The notes below the pieces were generated by a model. That model was not told the origin of the DNA. It saw only the letters and a program-made list of their open reading frames with translations, and did no database searches. A stretch of DNA of 64,000 nucleotides from positions 17,359 to 81,358 of the forward strand of contig CAZXHT010000015.1 in NCBI GenBank assembly GCA_964640665.1. Reading direction: 5' to 3'. Both the position numbers and the translations under genes were made by a program. Shown piece after piece: positions 1-8,533 of this stretch (the first letter of the stretch is position 1; the number at the start of each line of letters is the position of its first letter). The stretch is from DATKYQ01 sp964640665. Lineage in GTDB: Bacteria; Myxococcota; B64-G9.

Positions 1-104
1 GCCGGCGAGAACCACTCCACCTCGGGCGGCGGGTCGTATTCGCAGGCAGCGAGCATGGCCGCCAGGACCAGGACCGCGAAGACGTGAACGACGAAATTTT
101 TCAT
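1..104 (-). CDS. Small lipoprotein, 5'-partial fragment (N-terminus only)
   Basis: Only the first 34 codons are inside the window; the gene runs off the left edge. The N-terminus starts MKNFVVHVFAVLVLAAM and has a lipobox (LAAC, Cys at residue 21) followed by an acidic, Pro-rich stretch, so the product should be a lipid-anchored envelope protein. The start ATG lies 17 bases beyond the stop of the outer-membrane protein gene, in the same direction, so it is probably the third gene of that envelope operon. The function cannot be inferred from this fragment. Confidence 0.6.
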   Translation of the reverse strand, partial: MKNFVVHVFAVLVLAAMLAACEYDPPPEVEWFSP

Positions 105-121
105 TACCAGTTCCTCGCCTC

Positions 122-1792
122 TCAGTACCGGAACGTCAGCCGGGCCTCGGCCATGGTGCTGGGCACCGCCTCGCCGTGCTCGTCGGCGAGCGCGTCGCCG
201 GGCAGGAGCACCGCGCCCTCCAGGTCAAAATAGAAATAACCCCACAGCCGGGCGGAGAAGCGCAGGTCGAACTCGGTGCCGTAGTAGTCGCCCGGCGGGC
301 CGCCGTTGAAGTTGACCACGTCGTCGTTGATGTAGTCGCCGTCCTCGTTCATCAGGCTGACGTGCGGGTCGGTCAGGGGCGCGGCCGTCCAGGCCATCAG
401 CACGCCGGCCCGGACGAACACGTCGTCGGTGATGTGCCAGGTGGCCTGGGGGAACAGGGCGATGCCGTTGAAGAACGCACCGCCGGTGGCCACCCGCGTC
501 GAGGGCAGGGCATTCGAGCCCAGGCCTTTCAGGATTTCCGTGGCGGCCGCGGCCGAGCGCGCGGTCTCGTAGGCCAGCACCTGGGGAAAGAGCAGCAGGC
601 CCACCTTGGTGTCCTCGGCGAAGTAGAAGTCGGTGAGCGTGCTGTCCGGCCGCGGATCGGCGTCGCCCGAAGCGTAGTCGAACTCCAGGGTCAGGGTGAT
701 CGGGCCCAGGTGATAGTCGGCGATGGCGAACATGCCGAAGGCGCGGATGTCCTGGACCTGCGGCGTCATGCCGCCCATCAGGCTCAGGGCGTCCGAGACT
801 TCCCTGGTCCGGCCAACCAGGATCGCTGCTTGTGCCTCCAGCTGAAAATCCTCGATCGTGACTTTCAGCTCAAGCGGGGCGGCGTACACGCTGGTCTGCA
901 TCTGGTACGACCAGCGGTAACCTAACGATGCGGCCAGCTTCAGGTCGCGGCAGGAAATACCAAGGATCTCGAAATCGGGCAGCAGGTAGTAGACAGAGGC
1001 GCCGAACTGGTCGGCGTCGTCGATGGGTATCTGGATGGCGTCGTCGACCATGCGATCGTAGGCGAAGGCGAGGAACAGGCCACGGTCCTGGCGCGGGTCG
1101 GCCGCTTTGGGGTCGCCCTCGATCAGCACCCTGGCCACCTCGATGGGCTTGGTCCCGAACAAGATCCGGTCCACCGAGTTGCCGCGGCCCGCGGGGCCGA
1201 AACGGTTTTCGTCGTTGTCCCCGTCGTTGCCGAGGATGCCCCGGCCCTCGAAGGCCGGCATGCGCCCGGCCCGCAGCATGCCGACTCCCAGCGAGACCTC
1301 GCCCCAGACCCTGCGGATCTTGATCGGGTCCAGTTTCTTGAGCCCGTAGGTGTAGGAGTCCGGGTCGTACGGATCCTCACCCTCCTTGCGAACGACCGCG
1401 ATACCGGCCTCGTTGGGCCAGCGAGCGGCAGAGGAGACGCCCTCGTTGGGGTAGGGATCCTCCCCCCACACGAGGCCGTTGTCGCCCACCAGCACCCCGT
1501 CGAGGAAGTCGATCTGGGCCCTGATCCTGACCAGGTCGTCTATGTCGAAGTCCAGGCCGGTGCGGAAGCGCTGGATCCCGTAGCTCACCTCGGTAGCGTC
1601 CAGCCCGTTGAGCTCCAGCGGGTTGATGTAGATGTTGCGCAGCCTGTACTCGGCCCGCAGGTCGAACGAGGCATTGCCGACGCGCACCAGCGGCTTCCTG
1701 ATCTCCGGGACGTCCTGCGGCTCGTCGGGCCCCGCTGCGGCGTTCAGGGGGAGCAGCCACAGCAGCAGACAGGCGAACGTCGCTCTTCGCAT
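122..1792 (-). CDS. Putative outer-membrane beta-barrel (porin-like) protein
   Basis: A 556-residue exported protein. The chosen ATG is preceded by GGAGGT at good spacing and begins a classic signal peptide (MRRATFACLLLWLLPLNAAAG); an upstream in-frame ATG at 1840 would put 16 polar residues before it. The mature part alternates aromatic and polar residues in short strands joined by Asp/Gly/Asn-rich turns and ends in an aromatic residue (RLTFRY), typical of outer-membrane barrels of the porin/alginate-export kind. No catalytic motif is visible. It lies 37 bases after the EGF-repeat lipoprotein and 17 bases before another lipoprotein, suggesting a small envelope operon. The ligand or transport substrate is unknown. 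Confidence 0.7.
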   Translation of the reverse strand: MRRATFACLLLWLLPLNAAAGPDEPQDVPEIRKPLVRVGNASFDLRAEYRLRNIYINPLELNGLDATEVSYGIQRFRTGLDFDIDDLVRIRAQIDFLDGVLVGDNGLVWGEDPYPNEGVSSAARWPNEAGIAVVRKEGEDPYDPDSYTYGLKKLDPIKIRRVWGEVSLGVGMLRAGRMPAFEGRGILGNDGDNDENRFGPAGRGNSVDRILFGTKPIEVARVLIEGDPKAADPRQDRGLFLAFAYDRMVDDAIQIPIDDADQFGASVYYLLPDFEILGISCRDLKLAASLGYRWSYQMQTSVYAAPLELKVTIEDFQLEAQAAILVGRTREVSDALSLMGGMTPQVQDIRAFGMFAIADYHLGPITLTLEFDYASGDADPRPDSTLTDFYFAEDTKVGLLLFPQVLAYETARSAAAATEILKGLGSNALPSTRVATGGAFFNGIALFPQATWHITDDVFVRAGVLMAWTAAPLTDPHVSLMNEDGDYINDDVVNFNGGPPGDYYGTEFDLRFSARLWGYFYFDLEGAVLLPGDALADEHGEAVPSTMAEARLTFRY

Positions 1793-1829
1793 GGATGACC
1801 TCCGCGGGGTTTGGTTGCGGCTCAGATCA

Positions 1830-2969
1830 TTACCGTTCATACACCACGTCCATCTCGAACACGCAGTCGCCGCCGATGATCGCCGGGACCTCGGTCAGGT
1901 AGATCCTGGCCGTGCCCGTGCCCGTGTCGCCCGAGAAGGTGATGAGGCTGGTCTCGAAGGACACGATGTCCATGGTCTGGACGTTCGAGTCGCAGCTTGC
2001 GACGATCCCGTCGAAGATGGCGCCGGTGACTTCCCCGGCGTCGCTGTGGTCGCAGTTGCCGCGCCAGGTGTCGATTGGCGCGGGATCCTCCACCTCGACG
2101 TTGCCCTCGCTGGCCCGCGGGTCTCCCATCTGGATGGTGGCCGAGCAGTTGGAGGACATGGTGATCAGGGTGCGCTGCCACTTGCCCGTAGGGATGAACC
2201 CGGGGTTGTTGCATGGGCTGCAGGCGGGCAGGATGCAGCCCACCCCCTCCTGGTAGAGGCTGTCGATGGCCGGCGGCCACGGGTCCGGGCGATCGAGCAC
2301 GCAGGAGAGACCTTCGTCGTGGTAGCCGGCCTCGCACTGGCAGGTGGGGACGCCGCCGTCCTCCACGCATTCGCCGTGACCGCAGCAGTCCACCCCGTCG
2401 CAGGGGTAGAGCGCCTCCACGCAGGTCAGCCCCTCCGGGTAGTAGCCCGGGTGGCATCGGCAAACCGGGGAGCCGAAATCGTCCTCGCACCAGCCGTGCT
2501 CGCCGCAGTCGACACCCTCGCAGGGATCCTCCACGCAGGTCAGCCCCTCCGGAAGCCAGCCGTCGTCGCACAGGCACTCTGCCTCTTCGCCGTCGTCCAC
2601 GCACCGGCCGTGCTCGCCGCAGTCCACCCCGTCGCACGGGCTGGTCGCCTCGATGCAGGTCAGCCCGTCCGGGTAGTAGCTCTGGTCGCACTGGCAGGTG
2701 GGAGCGGCGCCGTCCTCGATGCAGGTGCCGTGCCCGGAGCAGGTGACCTTGTAGCAAGGCGTGTTATTCTTGCAGTCGTACCCTTCGGCGTGGAACCCCT
2801 CCCGGCAGCGGCATGCGGCCTGCCCGTCCACGTCCATGCAGTCCCCGTGGCCGGAGCATGTGACGCCGGCGCACGGGTCGGCACCGCCGTCCCCGCTGCA
2901 ACCCGTAAGCGCGATCGCCAGGCCTGCTGCGATCACCCCGAATGACGGTCCTCGCCGTGAGCGGATCAT
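1830..2969 (-). CDS. EGF-like repeat lipoprotein
   Basis: A 379-residue predicted surface lipoprotein. The ATG at 2969 is preceded by AGGAGG; a frame opening at 2993 lacks this. A short basic start and hydrophobic stretch lead to a lipobox (ALTGC). Five Cys-rich units of about 38 residues follow, each of the form PC-GV-C-GHG-C-----CQC--GY--GLTC, a typical EGF-like disulfide pattern. The second unit begins TPCYKVTC and the fifth carries an extra Cys (DGVDCCGHG). A roughly 150-residue C-terminal beta-rich domain has four more Cys but no recognised family. Such proteins are common in Myxococcota-type genomes and usually lack assigned functions. It starts the operon leading to the barrel protein and diverges from the SGNH lipoprotein. 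Confidence 0.75.
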   Translation of the reverse strand: MIRSRRGPSFGVIAAGLAIALTGCSGDGGADPCAGVTCSGHGDCMDVDGQAACRCREGFHAEGYDCKNNTPCYKVTCSGHGTCIEDGAAPTCQCDQSYYPDGLTCIEATSPCDGVDCGEHGRCVDDGEEAECLCDDGWLPEGLTCVEDPCEGVDCGEHGWCEDDFGSPVCRCHPGYYPEGLTCVEALYPCDGVDCCGHGECVEDGGVPTCQCEAGYHDEGLSCVLDRPDPWPPAIDSLYQEGVGCILPACSPCNNPGFIPTGKWQRTLITMSSNCSATIQMGDPRASEGNVEVEDPAPIDTWRGNCDHSDAGEVTGAIFDGIVASCDSNVQTMDIVSFETSLITFSGDTGTGTARIYLTEVPAIIGGDCVFEMDVVYER

Positions 2970-3075
2970 CGCGATCCTCCTGTTTGTTCCCATCAGCCCG
3001 GATTTGGCGAAAGTGTATCACGGTTGGCGCCTTCGTGGTATATTTCACACGTCGTCGTCAATTTGGAGGTTTCCG

Positions 3076-4248
3076 ATGAGCCTGACGCGCTGGTTGGTCT
3101 TTCTTTCGGCCTTGACGGGTATGGTCCACTTCGCCTGCAGCGATGAACTCGCGTCGATGCCCGACGCCGGCCTGGATTCTTCCGTGGAGATGGACGCCGA
3201 CCAGGGAGGCGATGACGGCGATCCGGGTGACGAGATCGATGACGACCGGATCGATGGGGGCGATGAGGGGCACGAGCCGGGCGATGGCGACGGCGGAGAG
3301 CCGGGCGATGGTGACGAGCCGGACGATGGTGACGAGCCGGACGATGGAGACGCCGGGGGCGACGGTGAGGTGGATGGGGACGACCAACCGCTGACAGCCT
3401 CCTGGTGCTACCGAGACAAGGCCGACCCCAATAACCCCGGGCCCGAATACGATCAGTTCAACCCCGTCATCGGCTCCCATTGCCTGGGCACCAACCACCA
3501 GGACATCGACGGGATCGAGCTGGTGGTCTTCCTGGGAGACTCTGTCACCGCAGGCACACCTCCAACACCGGCGGCCGGCTACTACCGCTGGTTACTCTAT
3601 AACATGCTCGCGGACAGGTTCGGCGACGGGCTGGAGGTCAGGAACTGCGCGGCCTGGGGCGCCCGCACAGACGACCTGCTGCTACCGTCCAACCAGCAGA
3701 TCATCGAGTGCTTTCCGGATCTGCCCGAGAACAAGCGCACCCTGGTGGTGATGACCGTGGGAGGCAACGACTTCTTCAAGATGGCCGAGGCGTTCAACGA
3801 AGGGGCGACCGCGCAGGAAATCATGGACATGGCCGTGGAGGCGGTCCAGTTGTTCGAGGACGCCATCCACTGGTTCTACGATGATCCCTCGCGCTTTCCC
3901 AACGGCGTGTTTGTCACGTACGCCAACGTCTACGAGTACACCGATGGCACGGGCAACATGAGCGCCTGTCCATCGTGCCTGGTGGTCGGCCTTTGCGGGG
4001 ACTGGCCGGAGGGGCGTGCGCCGGCCATCTATCTGAACGAAGCGTACATGCGCATCGCGGTGGAGACCGGCTCTGACATTATCTTCCTGCTGGAGCACTT
4101 CTGCGGTCACGGCTGGGCCTATTTAGACACCGAGAGCCAGTGCTACGCGGCGGATTCCGAACGCTGGATCGACATCACCTGCATCCACCCCACCGCCACC
4201 GGCCACCAAGAGATCGCCAACATGTTCATCTCCGTGGTCGACGAATAG
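3076..4248 (+). CDS. SGNH/GDSL-family hydrolase lipoprotein
   Basis: A 390-residue protein whose ATG follows GGAGGT. A signal peptide ends in a lipobox (HFAC), then a very acidic linker of GDGDEPDDG-type repeats (about residues 35-105) leads to an SGNH esterase domain. Block I is VVFLGDSVTAG with the nucleophilic Ser, block III is VGGNDFF with the oxyanion Asn, and block V is CIHPTATGH with the catalytic His. The Asp usually three residues before that His is Thr here, with an Asp five residues before it, so the triad may be altered. Likely a cell-surface esterase or lipase of unknown substrate. Its 3' end overlaps the convergent unknown gene by 23 bases. Confidence 0.8.
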   Translation: MSLTRWLVFLSALTGMVHFACSDELASMPDAGLDSSVEMDADQGGDDGDPGDEIDDDRIDGGDEGHEPGDGDGGEPGDGDEPDDGDEPDDGDAGGDGEVDGDDQPLTASWCYRDKADPNNPGPEYDQFNPVIGSHCLGTNHQDIDGIELVVFLGDSVTAGTPPTPAAGYYRWLLYNMLADRFGDGLEVRNCAAWGARTDDLLLPSNQQIIECFPDLPENKRTLVVMTVGGNDFFKMAEAFNEGATAQEIMDMAVEAVQLFEDAIHWFYDDPSRFPNGVFVTYANVYEYTDGTGNMSACPSCLVVGLCGDWPEGRAPAIYLNEAYMRIAVETGSDIIFLLEHFCGHGWAYLDTESQCYAADSERWIDITCIHPTATGHQEIANMFISVVDE

Positions 4249-5095
4249 CTTCATGCACACCTCTCCCGGGCCGCATCCATCGGGCCACCGCGGCGAAACC
4301 GCGCACCAGCGCGGTCGGCCAGGCCAGCCGGCGAGGCCAGGGTGCGAGCAGCAGATCGCGACCGGCCCGCAGGCGGGCGAAGGCGTCCGAGCCCAGGGGC
4401 GCGGCCATCCATTCCCGGAAGGCCGAAAGCGAGGCGAAGCAGGCCAGGTACGGCCGGGCCACCCGGGCGCCGACCAGGGAGAGCACCCGCTCGCTGTCGG
4501 TGCGCCAGACCCCGGGCCGCAACCCGTCCACACCAAGGTGCAGGTCGGTGGCCAGCAGGTCCAGGTCGCCGGCCCGCTTGCGCAGGATCAGCGACGTCCA
4601 AATCTCCTCGCGGCCCTCATCCACCACGTACAGCAGGATCGAGGTGCTGTCAGGCCACAGGGCGTCGAAGGCGAGTTGGACCCAGGCGAACGGCGGGATC
4701 GGCCCCGGCGGGGTGGGCGGATCCAGCTCGATGCCGGTGCCGCGTTCGGTCCTGAAGGCGTCGAGCAGGATCAGCATCTGCTGGGCGTAGTCCATGTCGT
4801 ACGCCAGCGAGCTGTCGGCGCGCGCATGCGTCCGGCGCATGAAGTGACGCTCCAGGCAGAGCACCCTTCTGGCGCCATAGCGCCGCCGCAGGCCGGCCAG
4901 GTCGTCTTTGGGCTGGCCGAGCAACTCCGGCAAGCGCCTGCCCTGATGGGCCGCGTGGACGATCCTCCCGCTGCGGTGCACCAGCAGCAGCCAGCCCTGC
5001 CCCGCCGGCGAACCGGAAGGTGCTCCCGGGCCGCGCACCAGGTTGATCCAGTGCTCGGGATGCACGTCCACGATGGCGATGTCGCGGGAGATCAC
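4226..5095 (-). CDS. Conserved hypothetical protein, coupled to the glycosidase
   Basis: I do not recognise this 289-residue protein. The best start is GTG at 5095, which overlaps the glycosidase TGA as GTGA and is preceded by GGAGGTG; a frame opening at 5149 would overlap the upstream gene by 58 bases with no such site. The sequence has no signal peptide or clear membrane helix and is rich in Arg, Leu and Trp. A central segment reads PPFAWVQLAFDALWPDS and the C-terminus is strongly basic. Translational coupling suggests it works with, or is dosage-matched to, the GH35-like enzyme. Its last 23 bases lie opposite the end of the SGNH hydrolase gene. Confidence 0.55.
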   Translation of the reverse strand: MISRDIAIVDVHPEHWINLVRGPGAPSGSPAGQGWLLLVHRSGRIVHAAHQGRRLPELLGQPKDDLAGLRRRYGARRVLCLERHFMRRTHARADSSLAYDMDYAQQMLILLDAFRTERGTGIELDPPTPPGPIPPFAWVQLAFDALWPDSTSILLYVVDEGREEIWTSLILRKRAGDLDLLATDLHLGVDGLRPGVWRTDSERVLSLVGARVARPYLACFASLSAFREWMAAPLGSDAFARLRAGRDLLLAPWPRRLAWPTALVRGFAAVARWMRPGRGVHEAIRRPRR

Positions 5096-7134
5096 GGCCG
5101 CACCTCCAGCGGCCGTATCGACCAGGCGGGCATGGGAAGCTCGACGCAACCGTCCACTGAGTACTCTTGGTTCCGCCAGTGGTCGATCAGCCGTCCCGCG
5201 TCAGGCAGATCGAGCCTGGCCGTGCGGTCCTGGTCGGTGGGGTTGGCGATCCATAGCCAGCCGGCGCCTTGACCCACGTGCACGGCGGTCCGGAGGCTCT
5301 CGTCGCCCGGGTCTGGCAGCCGCTTACATCCCGCCAGGTCAGCCGCCCGCAGGAGCTCGCCGGCCAGGCCGGCCAGGTCCCCGGCCTCGATCCTGTCCAT
5401 CAGGTCAGGCAGCCAGATCAGCGCGCCGGCGCCGGACTCGAACCTGCGCCCGCCGGTCCCCGAAAGCGCCTTGCCCGCACCCTCGACCGCCCTGGCCATA
5501 AGGTGCATGCCCCTGCCAGCTTCGTCTGCGCGGGGCAGGTCAGGGCCGAACACCAGGAAGCCTCCGGCCTGCACGTATCCCAGCACCCGTTCGGCGTCCC
5601 TGCGCTCGAGCAGGTCCACTGTGGGCAGCACGGCCAGCTTGTAGCGTGAGAGATTGCCGGCCGGCCGGCCGGGCTCGCCCACGTCGAACGAAAGCCGGGC
5701 CCGGCCCAGGACGTCGAACAGCCCCTCGTGCAGGGCCTCCAGGCTGGCCGCGGGCGGCCGGGCGCAGCCCAGGTCGATCGCCTCGCACCAGTCGGGCGCC
5801 TCGAGCCCCAGGCCGGCCATGGCCATGGGCGAGAGCGGGTCGAGCACGTTGTGCAGGCTCGTGAGCCTGCCATAGAGCCGCGTGGTCAACAGCAGGCAGT
5901 CGGCCAGGCGTCTGGTTCCGGCGCGGCGCCGCGCCAGGCGCAGCACCCGGCGAAAGAAATCGCAGCGCCTGGCATCCGTCGAGCCGTCCCTGCGGATGGG
6001 CGCGCCGTACCAGCGCTCGCGGTCCACGAGCATATAGAAGTTGATCCCGCGAAGCCCGTGCATCATGGCCGCGAGGGTGGTGAAGACCTGGTCCTCGAAG
6101 TCGATCGGCTGCCAGGCGTTGTAGGCGCCAGAGGCGAACTCGGGGGCGTAGGGAAAGCGGCTGGCGCCGCAGAGCGCCAGGCAGCGGGCCTCGAGCGAGC
6201 GGTGGTCAGCCCGCTGGTAGTACATGTCGATGCCCACCAGGTCGATCTCCTCCTCGAGCGCCGGCAGGTCGAACGGGGAGCGGATCGAGCCCAGCGGGAT
6301 GTTGTGGGTCAGGAGCACGCCCTCGATGCCCCGTTTCCGCAGCATGTCCGCCACCCGCAGCACTCCGCCGCGCAGGTAGGCCTCCTTGTAGGCGCACCAG
6401 TCCAGGTACGGTGGCAGGTCGGCCAGTTTTTCAGCTTCGAAGCTCTCGGGCGGCTCGACCTGCTCGAAGTCCGCGTACTCCCGCCCGTGGGCACGGTTGA
6501 GTTTTTCTATCTTGCGGTAGCGTTTCTCGAGAAACCGCCGGTAGTCGGCCCTGGAGGCGAGCGAGTAGTCCACGTCAAATGCGCTGGTGCGGAAGAAGAA
6601 GGACATCTCGTTGTCCGGCTGCACGGCCACGACAGGCCCGTCCGGGTGCAGGCGGGGCCTGATGACCTCGCAGACCGCGTCGAGGTAGCCTGCGCACTGC
6701 TCGTACAGCCGGTCACCGGCGTAGGAAGGCATGGGGAACATGCGCGGCGGGGACGGCACGAACACCGGGTGCCCGCCGGGCGCGCGGGCCAGGCAGTCGG
6801 GATCGCGAAGCACCCAGTTCGGGTAGCCGAACCCGGTCACCTCGGCGTTGGTGTGCGGCCCGGGCCGCGCGATGACCTTGAGCCCGCGCGCGTGCGCCAG
6901 GTCGAGGAACCGCCCGGCGTCCAGCTTCCCTGAAAAGTCGAACTCGCCCGGGGCGGTCTCGTGAAACCCCCAGGGCAGGTAGACCTCGATGCAGCCGAAG
7001 CCCAGATCCACCACGTGGTCCAGCACGGTCTCCCACTCCCCCGGGTCCAGGCGCCAGTACTGGACCGCTCCGGAGTACAGCCCGAACAGCTTCCCGTCGA
7101 TCTCGAGTCCTTCGTCGGTAAGGCGAACCGCCAC
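5092..7134 (-). CDS. GH35-like glycoside hydrolase (beta-galactosidase superfamily)
   Basis: A TIM-barrel glycosidase of about 680 residues, without a signal peptide, so probably cytoplasmic. The N-terminal part shows the family pattern for substrate binding (ARPGPHTNAEVTGFGYPNW), a QPDNEMSFF segment with the probable acid/base Glu, and a later YAPEFASGAYN segment with the probable nucleophile Glu. The C-terminal half is beta-rich and resembles the accessory regions of GH35/GH42 enzymes. GTG at 7134 has a strong upstream GGGAGGGAG; another GTG at 7170 is possible and adds 12 residues. It overlaps the following unknown gene by 4 bases. The sugar specificity is uncertain. Confidence 0.75.
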   Translation of the reverse strand: MAVRLTDEGLEIDGKLFGLYSGAVQYWRLDPGEWETVLDHVVDLGFGCIEVYLPWGFHETAPGEFDFSGKLDAGRFLDLAHARGLKVIARPGPHTNAEVTGFGYPNWVLRDPDCLARAPGGHPVFVPSPPRMFPMPSYAGDRLYEQCAGYLDAVCEVIRPRLHPDGPVVAVQPDNEMSFFFRTSAFDVDYSLASRADYRRFLEKRYRKIEKLNRAHGREYADFEQVEPPESFEAEKLADLPPYLDWCAYKEAYLRGGVLRVADMLRKRGIEGVLLTHNIPLGSIRSPFDLPALEEEIDLVGIDMYYQRADHRSLEARCLALCGASRFPYAPEFASGAYNAWQPIDFEDQVFTTLAAMMHGLRGINFYMLVDRERWYGAPIRRDGSTDARRCDFFRRVLRLARRRAGTRRLADCLLLTTRLYGRLTSLHNVLDPLSPMAMAGLGLEAPDWCEAIDLGCARPPAASLEALHEGLFDVLGRARLSFDVGEPGRPAGNLSRYKLAVLPTVDLLERRDAERVLGYVQAGGFLVFGPDLPRADEAGRGMHLMARAVEGAGKALSGTGGRRFESGAGALIWLPDLMDRIEAGDLAGLAGELLRAADLAGCKRLPDPGDESLRTAVHVGQGAGWLWIANPTDQDRTARLDLPDAGRLIDHWRNQEYSVDGCVELPMPAWSIRPLEVRP

Positions 7135-7236
7135 GCTCTCCCTCCCGGTAAATACCTGGACGGGATCCACGCTAACACGCCGCGGGCCAGGCGTTCAAGC
7201 GGCTCCTGCGTAACTGGCCGCGCGCGATCGCCCGGA

Positions 7237-7662
7237 TCAATCGTCGCGCGGTGAGAATGGACGCGGGAGCAGCCTGCTCAACCTGGTGCGCACCACCTCG
7301 CCCTTGGGATTAGCCAACAGCACGGACAACTCACTGCAGAACTCCGCCATTACCTGCAGGCACAATCCGCAGGGCGGGGCCGGCGGGCTCGAGCTGGTCA
7401 CGATGGCTATCGCCGTAAAAGACTGGTGCCCGGCGGCCACGGCGGCTGTGACGGCGTTGCGCTCGGCGCACAGCGTGGCCCCGTACGAGGCATTTTCAAC
7501 ATTGCAACCCGAAAAGATCTCGCCATCCTCCGAGACGATCGCCGCTCCGACCTTGAAACGCGAGTAGGGCGCATGGGCTCGCATGCGCGCTTCACGCGCC
7601 GCGGCAATTAGCCTCTCTTCAGACCGTTTCAATCTGACCGGCCTCCCGGCACGAGCTTGCAT
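7237..7662 (-). CDS. cdd: Cytidine deaminase
   Basis: A 141-residue homotetrameric-type cytidine deaminase that hydrolyses cytidine and deoxycytidine to uridine and deoxyuridine. Visible motifs are HAPYSRFKVGAA near the N-terminus, CNVENASYGATLCAERNA (zinc Cys and the catalytic Glu) and PPCGLCLQ (the other two zinc Cys). The length is normal for the small T-CDA family. GAGGAG precedes the ATG. It is the last gene of the minus-strand order deoB, pdp, punA, cdd, 24 bases after punA, so pyrimidine nucleoside deamination is coordinated with phosphorolysis by its neighbours. Confidence 0.95.
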   Translation of the reverse strand: MQARAGRPVRLKRSEERLIAAAREARMRAHAPYSRFKVGAAIVSEDGEIFSGCNVENASYGATLCAERNAVTAAVAAGHQSFTAIAIVTSSSPPAPPCGLCLQVMAEFCSELSVLLANPKGEVVRTRLSRLLPRPFSPRDD

Positions 7663-7686
7663 GCGTTTCTCCTCTTCCCGCCCGCA

Positions 7687-8511
7687 TCAACGCAGTTGCC
7701 CCACAATAGCCATCAGCAGGCGAGTGAACTTGTCGCGCGCCTTGCGGGCTGTCTCCTTGACCTCGTCGTGGGAGAGGGGTTTTTTGGAGATGCCGGCGGC
7801 CAGGTTTGAGATGCAGGAAATTCCCACCACTCTCAATCCCTGGTGAACGGCGGCGATCACTTCCGGGATGGTCGACATGCCCACCGCGTCGGCGCCCGTC
7901 TTGGCGAGCATGCGGATCTCGGCCGGCGTCTCGTAAGACGGCCCGCTGAATGCGGCGTAGACTCCTTCTTTCAGTTCGACGCCCTCGGCAAGCGCAACCC
8001 GGCGCGCCTGCTTGCGCAACTCGCCGTTGTAGGCGTCGCTCATGTCGGGAAAGCGCGGACCCAGGTGATCGGGGTTCGGCCCGATCAGGGGATTGGTGCC
8101 CATCAGGTTGATGTGATCGGAAATAAGCATCAGGTCTCCGGGGCGCAGATCATCGCGGATCGCCCCGGCGGCGTTGGTGACTATGATGATCTTTGCCCCC
8201 AGCCGGCCAAGCAGGCGCACGCCCAGGGCGATGCGTTCCATGGTGTAGCCTTCGTAAAAATGGAAGCGGCCCTGCATGACGGCAACCCGCCTGCCGCTGA
8301 GTTGCCCCAGTACCAGCCGGCTGGCGTGACCCTCCACTGTGGAAACGGGAAAGCCCGGCAACTCGCCGTAGCCTACCGCCACGGCTCCGTCCACCCGGTC
8401 GGCCAGGAACCCGAGGCCCGAACCCAGGATCAAACCCATCTCCGGCTCGATCTTCGTCCTTTGCTTGATCAGGCGCATCCCGACATCGAGCTGATCGATA
8501 GTGCTGGACAT
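7687..8511 (-). CDS. punA: Purine nucleoside phosphorylase (trimeric type)
   Basis: A 274-residue enzyme that phosphorolyses purine nucleosides to free base and (deoxy)ribose 1-phosphate. It carries the phosphate-binding GLILGSGLGFLADRV segment, an EGHASRL segment, the base-site FSGPSYETPAEIRM segment and GADAVGMSTIPEVIAA, all typical of PNP class I (trimeric) enzymes. GGGAG lies just before the ATG. It is 22 bases downstream of pdp. Its product, a pentose 1-phosphate, is the substrate of the phosphopentomutase encoded first in the operon. Confidence 0.95.
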   Translation of the reverse strand: MSSTIDQLDVGMRLIKQRTKIEPEMGLILGSGLGFLADRVDGAVAVGYGELPGFPVSTVEGHASRLVLGQLSGRRVAVMQGRFHFYEGYTMERIALGVRLLGRLGAKIIIVTNAAGAIRDDLRPGDLMLISDHINLMGTNPLIGPNPDHLGPRFPDMSDAYNGELRKQARRVALAEGVELKEGVYAAFSGPSYETPAEIRMLAKTGADAVGMSTIPEVIAAVHQGLRVVGISCISNLAAGISKKPLSHDEVKETARKARDKFTRLLMAIVGQLR

Positions 8512-8533
8512 CTGTTCTCCCGTTCCCGCGCGA

